DNA of 64,000 nucleotides from NCBI RefSeq assembly GCF_023898315.1, contig NC_064621.1, forward strand, positions 11,344,501 through 11,408,500, read 5' to 3'. The position numbers and the translations under genes were made by a program. The notes beneath the pieces are model-generated. The model was not told the origin of the DNA and searched no databases. It saw nothing but the letters and a program-made list of their open reading frames with translations. How positions within the stretch are numbered: the stretch's first letter is position 1; each line of letters starts with the position of its first letter. Source of the DNA: Schistocerca nitens. Its lineage: Eukaryota; Arthropoda; Insecta; Orthoptera; Acrididae. Positions 37,039 through 51,700 of this stretch are shown one piece after another.

Positions 37039-40000
37039 TTCCGATGCAATTTCTGTGTTTCATCGTCAATGGGAAGGTCGAAGGGATACAGGAAACATGC
37101 AGAGGTGCATCGGAATGTAAAACTGGAGACACAGGAAACGCTCAAAACATAGACAGTAGGATGACTCAGTCTTCCTGTTCTTAAGTCGGCATTGTGTCTC
37201 TTATATTTAATTCCGATGCAATTTCTGTGCTTCATCGTCAATGGGATGGTCCAATGGATACAGTAAACCTGCAGAGGTGCATCGGAATGTAAAACTGGTG
37301 ACACAGGAAACGCTCAAAACATAGACAGTATGATGACTCAGTCTTCCTGTTCTTAAGTCGGCATTGTGTCTCTAATATTTAATTCCGATGCAATTTCTGT
37401 GTTTCGTCGTCAATGGGAAGGTCCAATGGATACAGTAAACCTGGAGAGGTGCATCGGAATGTAAAACTGGTGACACAGGAAACGCTCAAAGCATAGACAG
37501 TACGAAGACTCAGTCTTCCTGTACTTAAGTCGGCATTGTGTCTCTAACATTTAATTACGATGCAATTTCTGTGTTTCATCATCACTGTGAAGGTCCAATG
37601 GATACAGTAAGCCTGCAGAGGTGCATCGGAATGTAAAACTGGTGACACAGGAAACGCTCAAAACATAGACCGTAAGAGTACTTAGTTTTCTTGTACTTAT
37701 GTGGGCGTTGTGACTCTTATATTTAATTCCGATGCAATTTCTGTGTTTCATCGTCAATGGGAAGGTCCAATCGAAACAGTAAACCTGCAGAGGTGCATCG
37801 GAATGTAAAATTGGTGACACAGGAAACGCTCAAAACATAGACAGTAAGAAGACTCAGTCTTCCTGTACTTAAGTCGGCATTGTGCCTCTTATATTTAATT
37901 CCGATGGAATTTCTCTGTTTCATCGTCATTGTGAAGGTCCAATGAATACAGTAAACCTGCAGAGGTGCATCGGAATATAAAACTGGTGACACAGGAAACG
38001 CTCAAAACATAGACAGGAGGAAGAATTAGTCTTCCTGTACTTAAGTCGGCATTGTGTCTCTAATATTTAATTCCGATGCAATTTTTGTGTTTTGTCGTCA
38101 ATGGGAAGGTCCAATGGATACAGTAAACCTGGAGAGGTGCATCGGAATGTAAAACTGGTGACACAGGAAACGCTCAAAACATAGACCGTAAGAAGACTCA
38201 TTTTCTTGTACTTAAGTTGGCGTTGTGTCTCTTATATTTAATTCCGATGCAATGTCTGTGTTTCATCGTCAATGGGAGGGTCCAATGGATACAGTAATCC
38301 TGCAGAGGTGCATCGGAATGTGAAACTGGTGACACAGGAAACGCTCAAAACATAGACCGTAGGATGACTCAGTCTTCCTGTTCTTATGTCGGAATTGTGT
38401 CTCTAATATTTAATTCCGATGCAATTTCTGTGTTTCGTTGTCAATGGGAAGGTCCAATGGATACAGTAAACCTGGAGAGGTGCATCGGAATGTAAAACTG
38501 GTGACACAGGAAACGCTCAAATTATAGACCGTAAGAAGACTCATTTTCTTGTACTTAAGTTGGCGTTGTGTCTCTTATATTTAATTCCGATGCAATTTCT
38601 GTGTTTCATCGTCAATGGGAAGGTCCAAGGGATACAGTAAACCTGCAGAGGTGCATCCGAATGTAAGACTGGTGACACAGGAAGCGCTCAAAACATAGAC
38701 AGGAGGAAGAATTAGTCTTCCTGTACTTAAGTCGGCATTGTGTCTCTTATATTTAATTCCGATGCAATTTCTGTGTTTCATCGTCAATGGGAAGGTCCAA
38801 GGGATACAATAAACCTGCAGAGTTGCATCGGAATGTAAAACTGGTGACACAGGAAACGCTCAAAACGTAGACAGTAGGAAGACTCAGTCTTCCAGTACTT
38901 AAGTCGGCATTGTGTCTCTTATATTTAATTCCGATGGAATTTATCTGCTTCATCGTCATTGTGAAGGTCCAAGGGATACAGTGAACCTGCAGAGGTGCAT
39001 CGGAATGTAAAACTGGTGACACAGGAAACGCTCAAATAATAGACAGTACGAAGACTCAGTCTTCCTGTACTTAAGACGTCATTGTGTCTCTTATATTTAA
39101 TTCCAAAGCAATTGCTGTGTTTCATCGTCACTGTGAAGGTCCAAGGAATACAGTAAACCTGCAGAGGTGCTTCGAAATGTAAAACTGGTGACACAGGAAA
39201 CACTCAAAACATAGACAGTAGGATGACTCAGGCTTCCTGTACGTAAGTCGGCATTGTGTCTCTAATATTTAACTCCGATGCAATTTCTGTGTTTCGTGGT
39301 CAATGGGAAGGTCCAATGGATACTGTAAACTTGGAGAGGTGCATCGGAATGTAAAACTGGTGACACAGGAAACGCTCAAAACATAGACAGGAGGAAGAAT
39401 CAGTCTTCCTGTACTTAAGTCGGCATAGTGTCTCATATATTTAATTCCGATGCAATTTATGTGTTTCATCGTCAATGGGAAGGTCCAAGGGATACAGTAA
39501 ACCTGCAGAGGTGCATCGGAATGTAAAACTGGTAACACAGGAAACGCTCAAAACATAGACCGTAAGAATACTCATTTTTCTTGTACTTAAGTCGGCGTTG
39601 TGACTCTTGTATTTATTTCCGATGCAATTTCTGTGTTTCATCGTTAATGGGAAGGTCCAAGGGATACAGTAAACCATCAGAGGTGCATCGGAATGTAAGA
39701 CTGGTGACACAGGAAACGCTCAAAACATGGACAGGAGGAAGAATCAGTCTTCCTGTACTTAAGTCGGCATTGTGTCTCTTATATTTAATTCCGATGCAAT
39801 TTCTGTGTTTCATCGTCAATGGGAAGGTCCAAGGGATTCAATGAACCTTCAGAGGTGCCTCGGAATGTAAAACTGGTGACACAGGAAACGCTCAAAACAG
39901 AGACAGTAGGATGACTCAGTCTTCCTGTACTTAAGTCGGCATTGTGTCTCTTATATTTAATTCCGATGCAATTTCTGTGTTTCATCGTCAATGGGAAGGT

Positions 40001-41163
40001 CCAAGGGATACAGTAAGTCTTCAGAGGTGTATCCGAATGTAAGACTGGTGACACAGGAAACGCTCAAAACATAGACAGGAGGAAGAATCAGTCTTCCTGT
40101 ACTTAAGTCGGCATTGTGTCTCTTATATTTAATTCGGATGCAATTTCTGTGTTTCATCGTCAATGGGAAGGTCCAAGGGATACAGTAAACCTGCAGAGGT
40201 GCAACGGAATGTATAACTGGTGACACAGGAAACGCTCAAAACATAGACAGTACTAAGACTCAGTCTTCCTGTACTTAAGTCGGCATTGTGTCTCTTACAT
40301 TTAATTCCGATGCAATTTCTGTGTTTCATCATCACTGTGAAGGTCCAATGGATACAGTAAACCTGCAGAGGTGCATCGGAATGTAAAACTGGTGACACAG
40401 GAAACGCTCAAAACATAGACAGTAGGAAGACTCAGTCTTCCTGTTCTTAAGTCGGCATTGTGTCTCTAATATTTAATTTCGATGCAATTTCTGTGTTTCA
40501 TCGTCAATGGGAAGGTCCAATGGATACAGTAAACCTGGAGAGGTGCATCGGAATGTAAAACTGGTGACACAGGAAACGCTCAAAACATAGACCGTAAGAA
40601 TACTCAGTTTTCTTGTACTTAAGTCGGCGTTGTGACTCTTATATTTAATTCCGATGCAATTTCTGTGTTTCGTCGTCAATGGGAAGGTCCAATGGATACA
40701 GTAAACCTGGAGAGGTGCATCGGAATGTAAAACTGGTGACACAGGAAACGCTCAAAACATAGACCGTAAGAAGACTCGTTTTCTTGTACTTAAGTTGGCG
40801 TTGTGTCTCTTATATTTTATTCCGATGCAATTTCTCTGTTTCATCGTCAATGGGAAGGTCCAATGGATACAGTAAACCTGCAGAGGTGCATCGGAATGTA
40901 AAACTGGTGACACAGGAAACGCTCAAAACATAGACAGTACTAAGACTCAGTCTTCATGTACTTAAGTCGGCATTGAGTCTCTTATATTTAATTTCGATGC
41001 AATTTCTGTGTTTCATCGTCAATGGGAAGTTCCAATGGATACAGTAAACGTTCAGAGGTGCATCGGAATGTAAAACTGGTGACACAGGAAACGCTCAAAA
41101 CATAGACAGTAGGAAGACTCAGTCTTCCTGTGCTTAAGTCGGCATTGTGTCTCTAATATTTAA
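37039..41163 (+). repeat. Higher-order repeat copy B3 (4125 bp, about 24 monomers)
   Basis: The first 2.4 kb are nearly identical to B2 (offset 3439). After about 39.5 kb the order returns to that seen in B1 and B4. The CENP-B-like box is at 38433. There is no AAAATTTT marker monomer here, unlike B1 and B2. Single-base changes relative to B1 include ACTCATTTTTCTTG near 39570 and ATTTATTTCCG near 39612. Confidence 0.78.
38433..38449 (+). other. CENP-B-box-like 17-mer (B3)
   Basis: Same 17 bases in the equivalent monomer of copy B3, 3439 bp after the B2 site. Confidence 0.45.
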
Positions 41164-44100
41164 TTCCGATGTAATTTCTGTGTTTCATCGTCAATGGGAA
41201 GGTCGAAGGGATACAGGAAACATGCAGAGGTGCATCGGAATGTAAAACTGGTGACACAGGAAACGCTCAAAACATAGACAGTAGGATGACTCAGTCTTCC
41301 TGTTCTTAAGTCGGCATTGTGTCTCTTATATTTAATTCCGATGGAATTTCTCTGCTTCATCGTCAATGGGATGGTCCAATGGATACAGTAAACCTGCAGA
41401 GGTGCATCGGAATGTAAAACTGGTGACACAGGAAACGCTCAAAACATAGACAGTATGATGACTCAGTCTTCCTGTTCTTAAGTCGGCATTGTGTCTCTAA
41501 TATTTAATTCCGATGCAATTTCTGTGTTTCGTCGTCAATGGGAAGGTCTAATGGATACAGTAAACCTGGAGAGGTGCATCGGAATGTAAAACTGGTGACA
41601 CAGGAAACGCTCAAAGCATAGACAGTACGAAGACTCAGTCTTCCTGTACTTAAGTCGGCATTGTGTCTCTAACATTTAATTACGATGCAATTTCTGTGTT
41701 TCATCATCACTGTGAAGGTCCAATGGATACAGTAAGCCTGCAGAGGTGCATCGGAATGTAAAACTGGTGACACTGGAAACGCTCAAAACATAGACCGTAA
41801 GAGTACTTAGTTTTCTTGTACTTATGTGGGCGTTGTGACTCTTATATTTAATTCCGATGCAATTTCTGTGTTTCATCGTCAATGGGAAGGTCCAATCGAA
41901 ACAGTAAACCTGCAGAGGTGCATCGGAATGTAAAACTGGTGACACAGGAAACGCTCAAAACATAGACAGTAAGAAGACTCAGTCTTCCTGTACTTAAGTC
42001 GGCATTGTGCCTCTTATATTTAATTCCGATGGAATTTGTCTGTTTCATCGTCAATGGGAAGGTCCAATGAATACAGTAAACCTGCAGAGGTGCATCGGAA
42101 TATAAAACTGGTGACACAGGAAACGCTCAAAACATAGACAGGAGGAAGAATTAGTCTTCCTGTACTTAAGTCGGCATTGTGTCTCTAATATTTAATTCCG
42201 ATGCAATTTCTGTGTTTTGTCGTCAATGGGAAGGTCCAATGGATACAGTAAACCTGGAGAGGTGCATCGGAATGTAAAACTGGTGACACAGGAAACGCTC
42301 AAAACATAGACCGTAAGAAGACTCATTTTCTTGTACTTAAGTTGGCGTTGTGTCTCTTATATTTAATTCCGATGCAATGTCTGTGTTTCATCGTCAATGG
42401 GAGGGTCCAATGGATACAGTAATCCTGCAGAGGTGCATCGGAATGTGAAACTGGTGACACAGGAAACGCTCAAAACATAGACCGTAGGATGACTCAGTCT
42501 TCCTGTTCTTATGTCGGAATTGTGTCTCTAATATTTAATTCCGATGCAATTTCTGTGTTTCGTTGTCAATGGGAAGGTCCAATGGATACAGTAAACCTGG
42601 AGAGGTGCATCGGAATGTAAAACTGGTGACACAGGAAACGCTCAAATTATAGACCGTAACAAGACTCATTTTCTTGTACTTAAGTTGGCGTTGTGTCTCT
42701 TATATTTAATTCCGATGCAATTTCTGTGTTTCATCGTCAATGGGAAGGTCCAAGGGATACAATAAACCTGCAGAGTTGCATCGGAATGTAAAACTGGTGA
42801 CACAGGAAACGCTCAAAACGTAGACAGTAGGAAGACTCAGTCTTCAAGTACTTAAGTCGGCATTGTGTCTCTTATATTTAATTCCGATGGAATTTATCTG
42901 CTTCATCGTCATTGTGAAGGTCCAAGGGATACAGTGAACCTGCAGAGGTGCATCGGAATGTAAAACTGGTGACACAGGAAACGCTCAAATCATAGACAGT
43001 AGGAAGACTCAGTCTTCCTGTACTTAAGACGTCATTGTGTCTCTTATATTTAATTCCAAAGCAATTGCTGTGTTTCATCGTCACTGTGAAGGTCCAAGGA
43101 ATACAGTAAACCTGCAGAGGTGCATCGGAATGTAAAACTGGTGACACAGGAAACACTCAAAACATAGACAGGAGGAAGAATCAGTCTTCCAGTACTTAAG
43201 TCGGCATAGTGTCTCATATATTTAATTCCGATGCAATTTATGTGTTTCATCGTCAATGGGAAGGTCCAAGGGATACAGTAAACCTGCAGAGGTGCATCGG
43301 AATGTAAAACTGGTAACACAGGAAACGCTCAAATCATAGACCGTAAGAATACTCATTTTTCTTGTACTTAAGTCGGCGTTGTGACTCTTGTATTTAATTC
43401 CGATGCAATTTCTGTGTTTCATCGTCAATGGGAAGGTCCAAGGGATACAGTAAACCTTCAGAGGTGCATCGGAATGTAAGACTGGTGACACAGGAAACGC
43501 TCAAAACATGGACAGGAGGAAGAATCAGTCTTCCTGTACTTAAGTCGGCATTGTGTCTCTTATATTTAATTCCGATGCAATTTCTGTGTTTCATCGTCAA
43601 TGGGAAGGTCCAAGGGATACAATGAACCTTCAGAGGTGCCTCGGAATGTAAAACTGGTGACACAGGAAACGCTCAAAACATAGACAGTAGGAAGACTCAG
43701 TCTTCCTGTACTTAAGTCTGCATTGTGTCTCTTATATTTAATTCCGATGGAATTTATCTGCTTCATCGTCATTGTGAAGGACCAAGGGATACAGTAAACC
43801 TGAAGAGGTGCATCGGAATGTAAAACTGGTGACACAGGAAACGCTCAAATTATAGACAGTAGGAAGACTCAGTCTTCCTGTACTTAAGACGTCATTGTGT
43901 CTCTTATATTTAATTCCAAAGCAATTGCTGTGTTTCATCGCCAATGGGAATGTCCAAGGGGTACAGTAAACCTGCAGAGGTGCGTCGGAATGTAAAACTG
44001 GTGACACAGGAAACGCTCAAAACATAGACCGTAAGAAGACTCAGTTTTCCTGTACGTAAGTCGGCGTTGTGTCTCTTATGTCTAATTTCGATGCAAATTC

Positions 44101-45459
44101 TGTGTTTCATCGTCAATGGGAAGGTCCAATGGATACAGTAACTGTGCAGAGGTGCATCGGAATGTAAAACTGGTGACAGGAAACGCTGAAAACATAGACA
44201 GTAGGAAGACTCAGTCTTCCTGTTCTTAAGTCGGCATTGTGTCTATAATATTTAATTCCGATGCAATTTCTGTGTTTCATCGTCAATGGGAAGATCGAAG
44301 GGATACAGGAAACATGCAGAGGTGCATCGGAATGTAAAACTGGTGACACAGGAAACGCTCAAAACAGAGACAGTAGGATGACTCAGTCTTCCTGTACTTA
44401 AGTCGGCATTGTGTCTCTTATATTTAATTCCGATGCAATTTCTGTGTTTCATCGTCAATGGGACGGTCCAAGGGATACAGTAAGCCTTCAGAGGTGTATC
44501 CGAATGTAAGACTGGTGACACAGGAAACGCTCAAAACATAGACAGGAGGAAGAATCAGTCTTCCTGTACTTAAGTCGGCATTGTGTCTCTTATATTTAAT
44601 TCGGATGCAATTTCTGTGTTTCATCGTCAATGGGAAGGTCCAAGGGATACAGTAAACCTGCAGAGGTGCAACGGAATGTATAACTGGTGACACAGGAAAC
44701 GCTCAAAACATAGACAGTACTAAGACTCAGTCTTCCTGTACTTAAGTCGGCATTGTGTCTCTTACATTTAATTCCGATGCAATTTCTGTGTTTCATCATC
44801 ACTGTGAAGGTCCAATGGATACAGTAAACCTGCAGAGGTGCATCGGAGTGTAAAACTGGTGACACAGGAAACGCTCAAAACATAGACAGTAGGAAGACTC
44901 TGTCTTCCTGTTCTTAAGTCGGCATTGTGTCTCTAATATTTAATTCCGATGCAATTTCTGTGTTTCATCGTCAATGGGAAGGTCCAATGGATACAGTAAA
45001 CCTGGAGAGGTGCATCGGAATGTAAAACTGGTGACACAGGAAACGCTCAAAACATAGACCATAAGAATACTCAGTTTTCTTGTACTTAAGTCGGCGTTGT
45101 GACTCTTATATTTAATTCCGATGCAATTTCTGTGTTTCATCGTCAATGGGAAGGTCCAATTGATACAGTAAACCTGCAGAGGTGCATCGGAATGTAAAAC
45201 TGGTGACACTGGAAACGCTCAAAACATAGACAGTAGGAAGACTCAGTCTTCCTGTACTTAAGTCGGCATTGTGTCTCTTATATTTAATTTCGATGCAATT
45301 TCTGTGTTTCATCGTCAATGGGAAGTTCCAATGGATACAGTAAACGTTCAGAGGTGCATCGGAATGTAAAACTGGTGACACAGGAAACGCTCAAAACATA
45401 GACAGTAGGAAGACTCAGTCTTCCTGTACTTAAGTCGGCATTGTGTCTCTTATATTTAA
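41164..45459 (+). repeat. Higher-order repeat copy B4 (about 25 monomers)
   Basis: B4 begins at the landmark monomer and follows the B1/B3 order with the CENP-B-like box at 42558. It has lost the AAAATTTT marker. A two-base loss (GGTGACAGG for GGTGACACAGG) near 44175 and two recurrent 171-bp monomers account for its length falling a few bases short of a multiple of 172. Confidence 0.75.
42558..42574 (+). other. CENP-B-box-like 17-mer (B4)
   Basis: Same 17 bases in the equivalent monomer of copy B4. Confidence 0.45.
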
Positions 45460-48400
45460 TTCCGATGCAATTTCTGTGTTTCATCGTCAATGGGAAGGTC
45501 GAAGGGATACAGAAACATGCAGAGGTGTATCGGAATGTAAAACTGGTGACACAGGAAACGCTCAAAACATAGACAGTAGGATGACTCAGTCTTCCTGTTC
45601 TTAAGTCGGCATTGTGTCTCTTATATTTAATTCCGATGGAATTTCTCTGCTTCATCGTCAATGGGATGGTCCAATGGATACAGTAAACCTGCAGAGGAGC
45701 ATCGGAATGTAAAACTGGTGACACAGGAAACGCTCAAAACATAGACAGTATGATGACTCAGTCTTCCTGTTCTTAAGTCGGCATTGTGTCTCTAATATTT
45801 AATTCCGATGCAATTTCTGTGTTTCGTCGTCAATGGGATGGTCCAATGGATACAGTAAACCTGGAGAGGTGCATCGGAATGTAAAACTGGTGACACAGGA
45901 AACGCTCAAAGCATAGACAGTACGAAGACTCAGTCTTCCTGTACTTATGTCGGCATTGTGTATCTTATATTTAATTCCGATGCAATTTCTGTGTTTCATC
46001 GTCAATGGGAAGGTCCAAGGGATACAGTAAACCTGCAGAGGTGCATCCGAATGTAAGACTGGTGACACAGGAAACGCTCAAAACATAGACAGGAGGAAGA
46101 ATCTGTCTCCCTGTAGTTAAGTCGGCATTGTGTCTCTTATATTTAATTCCGATGCAATTTCTGTGTTTCATCGACAATGGGAAGGTCCAAGGGATACAGT
46201 AAACCTGCAGAGGTGCATCGGAATGTAAAACTGGTGACACAGGAAACGTTCAAAACATAGACAGTACTAAGACTCAGTCTTCCTGTACTTAAGTCGGCCT
46301 CGTGTCTCTAACATTTAATTATGATGCAATTTCTGTGTTTCATCATCACTGTGAAGATCCAATGGATACAGTAATCCTGCAGAGGTGCATCGGAATGTAA
46401 AACTGGTGACACAGGAAACGCTCAAAGCATAGACAGGAGGAAGAATTAGTCTTCCTGTACTTAAGTCGGCATTGTGTCTCTAATATTTAATTCCGATGCA
46501 ATTTCTGTGTTTTGCCGTCAATGGGAAGGTCCAATGGATACAGTAAACCTGGAGAGGTGCATCGGAATGTAAAACTGGTGACACAGGAAACGCTCAAAAC
46601 ATAGACCGTAAGAAGACTCATTTTCTTGTACTTAAGTTGGCGTTGTGTCTCTTATATTTAATTCCGATGCAATGTCTGTGTTTCATCGTCAATGGGAGGG
46701 TCCAATGGATACAGTAATCCTGCAGAGGTGCATCGGAATGTGAAACTGGTGACACAGGAAACGCTCAAAACATAGACCGTAGGATGACACAGTCTTCCTG
46801 TTCTTATGTCGGAATTGTGTCTCTAATATTTAATTCCGATGCAATTTCTGTGTTTCGTTGTCAATGGGAAGGTCCAATGGATACAGTAAACCTGGAGAGG
46901 TGCATCGGAATGTAAAACTGGTGACACAGGAAACGCTTTAATTATAGACCGTAAGAAGACTCATTTTCTTGTACTTAAGTTGGCGTTGTGTCTCTTATAT
47001 TTAATTCCGATGCAATTTCTGTGTTTCATCGTCAATGGGAAGGTCCAAGGGATACAGTAAACCTGCAGAGGTGCATCCGAATGTAAGACTGGTGACACAG
47101 GAAGCGCTCAAAACATAGACAGGAGGAAGAATTAGTCTTCCTGTACTTAAGTCGGCATTGTGTCTCTTATATTTAATTCCGATGCAATTTCTGTGTTTCA
47201 TCGTCAATGGGAAGGTCCAAGGGATACAATAAACCTGCAGAGTTGCATCGGAATGTAAAACTGGTGACACAGGAAACGCTCAAAACATAGACAGTAGGAA
47301 GACTCAGTCTTCCAGTACTTAAGTCGGCATTGTGTCTCTTATATTTAATTCCGATGGAATTTATCTGCTTCATCGTCATTGTGAAGGTCCAAGGGATACA
47401 GTGAACCTGCAGAGGTGCATCGGAATGTAAAACTGGTGACACAGGAAACGCTCAAATCATAGACAGTAGGAAGACTCAGTCTTCCTGTACTTAAGACGTC
47501 ATTGTGTCTCTTATATTTAATTCCAAAGCAATTGCTGTGTTTCATCGTCACTGTGAAGGTCCAAGGAATACAGTAAACCTGCAGAGGTGCATCGGAATGT
47601 AAAACTGGTGACACAGGAAACACTCAAAACATAGACAGTAGGATGACTCAGGCTTCCTGTACGTAAGTCGGCATTGTGACTCTTATATTTAATTCCGATG
47701 CAATTTCTGTGTTTCATCGTCAATGGGAAGGACCAAGGGATACAGTAAACCTGCAGGGGTGCATCCGAATGTAAGTCTGGTGACACAGGAAACGCTCAAA
47801 ACATAGACAGGAGGAAGAATCAGTCTTCCTGTACTTAAGTCGGCATTGTGTCTCTTATATTTAATTCCGATGTAATTTCTGTGTTTGCTCGTCAATGAGA
47901 AGGTCCAAGGGATACAGTAAACCTGCAGAGGTGCATCGGAATGTAAAACTGGTGACACAGGAAACGCTCAAAACGTAGACAGTACTAAGACTCAGTCTTC
48001 CTGTACTTGAGTCGGCATTGTGTCTCTTACATTTAATTCCGATGCAATTTCTGTGTTTCATCATCCCTGTGAAGGTCCAAGGGATACAGTAAACCTGCAG
48101 AGGTGCATCGGAATGTAAAACTGGTGTCACAGGAAACGCTCAAAACATAGACCGTAAGAATACTCAGTTTTCTTGTACTTAAGTCGGCGTTGTGACTCTT
48201 ATATTTAATTCCGATGCAATTTCTGTGTTTCATCGTCAATGGGAAGGTCCAATGGATACAGTAAACCTGGAGAGGTGCATCGGAATGTAAAAATTGTGAC
48301 ACAGGAAACGCTCAAAAATTTTGACAGTAGGAAGACTCAGTCTTCCTGTACTTAAGTCGGCATTGTGTCTCTTATATTTAATTCCGATGTAATTTCTGTG

Positions 48401-48725
48401 TTTGCTCGTCAATGAGAAGGTCCAAGGGATACAGTAAACCTGCAGAGGTGCATCGGAATGTAAAACTGGTGACACAGGAAACGCTCAAAACATAGACAGT
48501 ACTAAGACTCAGTCTTCATGTACTTAAGTCGGCATTGAGTCTCTTATATTTAATTTCGATGCAATTTCTGTGTTTCATCGTCAATGGGAAGTTCCAATGG
48601 ATACAGTAAACGTTCAGAGGTGCATCGGAATGTAAAACTGGTGACACAGGAAACGCTCAAAACATAGACAGTAGGAAGACTCAGTCTTCCTGTGCTTAAG
48701 TCGGCATTGTGTCTCTAATATTTAA
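45460..48725 (+). repeat. Higher-order repeat copy B5 (about 19 monomers)
   Basis: The landmark monomer at 45460 carries a one-base loss (GATACAGAAACATG). The CENP-B-like box lies at 46853 and the AAAATTTT marker reappears at 48314. A local change AAACGCTTTAATTATAG near 46935 is unique to this copy. The last part (from about 47.6 kb) is the first member of the 2237-bp tandem duplication. Confidence 0.75.
46853..46869 (+). other. CENP-B-box-like 17-mer (B5)
   Basis: Same 17 bases in the equivalent monomer of copy B5. Confidence 0.45.
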
Positions 48726-51700
48726 TTCCGATGCAATTTCTGTGTTTCATCGTCAGTGGGAAGGTCGAAGGGATACAGGAAACATGCAGAGGTGCATCGG
48801 AATGTAAAACTGGTGACACAGGAAACGCTCAAAACATAGACAGTAGGATGACTCAGTCTTCCTGTTCTTAAGTCGGCATTGTGTCTCTTATATTTAATTC
48901 CGATGGAATTTCTCTGCTTCATCGTCAATGGGATGGTCCAATGGATACAGCAAACCTGCAGAGGTGCATCGGAATGTAAAACTGGTGACACAGGAAACGC
49001 TCAAAACATAGACAGTATGATGACTCAGTCTTCCTGTTCTTAAGTCGGCATTGTGTCTCTAATATTTAATTCCGATGCAATTTCTGTGTTTCGTCGTCAA
49101 TGGGAAGGTCCAATGGATACAGTAAACCTGGAGAGGTGCATCGGAATATAAAACTGGTGACACAGGAAACGCTCAAAGCATAGACAGTACGAAGACTCAG
49201 TCTTCCTGTACTTAAGTCGGCATTGTGTATCTTATATTTAATTCCGATGCAATTTCTGTGTTTCATCGTCAATGGGAAGGTCCAAGGGATACAGTAAACC
49301 TGCAGAGGTGCATCCGAATGTAAGACTGGAGACACAGGAAACGCTCAAAACATAGACAGGAGGAAGAATCAGTCTCCCTGTACTTAAGTCGGCATTGTGT
49401 CTCTTATATTTAATTCCGATGCAATTTCTGTGTTTCATCGTCAATGGGAAGGTCCAATCGAAACAGTAAACCTGCAGAGGTGCATCGGAATGTAAAACTG
49501 GTGACACAGGAAACGCTCAAAACATAGACAGTAAGAAGACTCAGTCTTCCTGTACTTAAGTCGGCATTGTGACTCTTATATTTAATTCCGATGGAATTTC
49601 TCTGTTTCATCGTCATTGTGAAGGTCCAATGAATACAGTAAACCTGCAGAGGTGCATCGGAATATAAAACTGGTGACACAGGAAACGCTCAAAACATAGA
49701 CAGGAGGAAGAATTAGTCTTCCTGTACTTAAGTCGGTATTGTGTCTCTAATATTTAATTCCGATGCAATTTCTGTGTTTTGTCGTCAATGGGAAGGTCCA
49801 ATGGATACAGTAAACCTGGAGAGGTGCATCGGAATGTAAAACTGGTGACACAGGAAACACTCAAAACATAGACAGTAGGATGACTCAGGCTTCCTGTACG
49901 TAAGTCGGCATTGTGACTCTTATATTTAATTCCGATGCAATTTCTGTGTTTCATCGTCAATGGGAAGGACCAAGGGATACAGTAAACCTGCAGGGGTGCA
50001 TCCGAATGTAAGTCTGGTGACACAGGAAACGCTCAAAACATAGACAGGAGGAAGAATCAGTCTTCCTGTACTTAAGTCGGCATTGTGTCTCTTATATTTA
50101 ATTCCGATGTAATTTCTGTGTTTGCTCGTCAATGAGAAGGTCCAAGGGATACAGTAAACCTGCAGAGGTGCATCGGAATGTAAAACTGGTGACACAGGAA
50201 ACGCTCAAAACGTAGACAGTACTAAGACTCAGTCTTCCTGTACTTGAGTCGGCATTGTGTCTCTTACATTTAATTCCGATGCAATTTCTGTGTTTCATCA
50301 TCCCTGTGAAGGTCCAAGGGATACAGTAAACCTGCAGAGGTGCATCGGAATGTAAAACTGGTGTCACAGGAAACGCTCAAAACATAGACCGTAAGAATAC
50401 TCAGTTTTCTTGTACTTAAGTCGGCGTTGTGACTCTTATATTTAATTCCGATGCAATTTCTGTGTTTCATCGTCAATGGGAAGGTCCAATGGATACAGTA
50501 AACCTGGAGAGGTGCATCGGAATGTAAAAATTGTGACACAGGAAACGCTCAAAAATTTTGACAGTAGGAAGACTCAGTCTTCCTGTACTTAAGTCGGCAT
50601 TGTGTCTCTTATATTTAATTCCGATGTAATTTCTGTGTTTGCTCGTCAATGAGAAGGTCCAAGGGATACAGTAAACCTGCAGAGGTGCATCGGAATGTAA
50701 AACTGGTGACACAGGAAACGCTCAAAACATAGACAGTACTAAGACTCAGTCTTCATGTACTTAAGTCGGCATTGAGTCTCTTATATTTAATTTCGATGCA
50801 ATTTCTGTGTTTCATCGTCAATGGGAAGTTCCAATGGATACAGTAAACGTTCAGAGGTGCATCGGAATGTAAAACTGGTGACACAGGAAACGCTCAAAAC
50901 ATAGACAGTAGGAAGACTCAGTCTTCCTGTGCTTAAGTCGGCATTGTGTCTCTAATATTTAATTCCGATGCAATTTCTGTGTTTCATCGTCAGTGGGAAG
51001 GTCGAAGGGATACAGGAAACATGCAGAGGTGCATCGGAATGTAAAACTGGTGACACAGGAAACGCTCAAAACATAGACAGTAGGATGACTCAGTCTTCCT
51101 GTTCTTAAGTCGGCATTGTGTCTCTTATATTTAATTCCGATGGAATTTCTCTGCTTCATCGTCAATGGGATGGTCCAATGGATACAGCAAACCTGCAGAG
51201 GTGCATCGGAATGTAAAACTGGTGACACAGGAAACGCTCAAAACATAGACAGTATGATGACTCATTCTTCCTGTTCTTAAGTCGGCATTGTGTCTCTAAT
51301 ATTTAATTCCGATGCAATTTCTGTGTTTCGTCGTCAATGGGAAGGTCCAATGGATACAGTAAACCTGGAGAGGTGCATCGGAATATAAAACTGGTGACAC
51401 AGGAAACGCTCAAAGCATAGACAGTACGAAGACTCAGTCTTCCTGTACTTAAGTCGGCATTGTGTATCTTATATTTAATTCCGATGCAATTTCTGTGTTT
51501 CATCGTCAATGGGAAGGTCCAAGGGATACAGTAACCCTTTGAGGTGCATCCGAATGTAAGACTGGAGACACAGGAAACGCTCAAAACATAGACAGGAGGA
51601 AGAATCAGTCTCCCTGTACTTAAGTCGGCATTGTGTCTCTTATATTTAATTCCGATGCAATTTCTGTGTTTCATCGTCAATGGGAAGGTCCAATCGAAAC

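Larger units (their letters stand above)
32585..39462 (+). repeat. Tandem duplication of 20 monomers (2 x 3439 bp)
   Basis: All variants from about 32.6 to 36.0 kb recur at +3439, with only scattered single-base differences. The monomer at about 36.0 to 36.1 kb is chimeric. Up to 36020 it carries the AATTTATGTG variant otherwise seen at about 31.2 and 39.46 kb; from 36077 it carries the GCAACGGAATGTATAAC variant seen near 32.63 kb. The exchange therefore happened inside the identical stretch of about 56 bp between these points. Confidence 0.88.
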
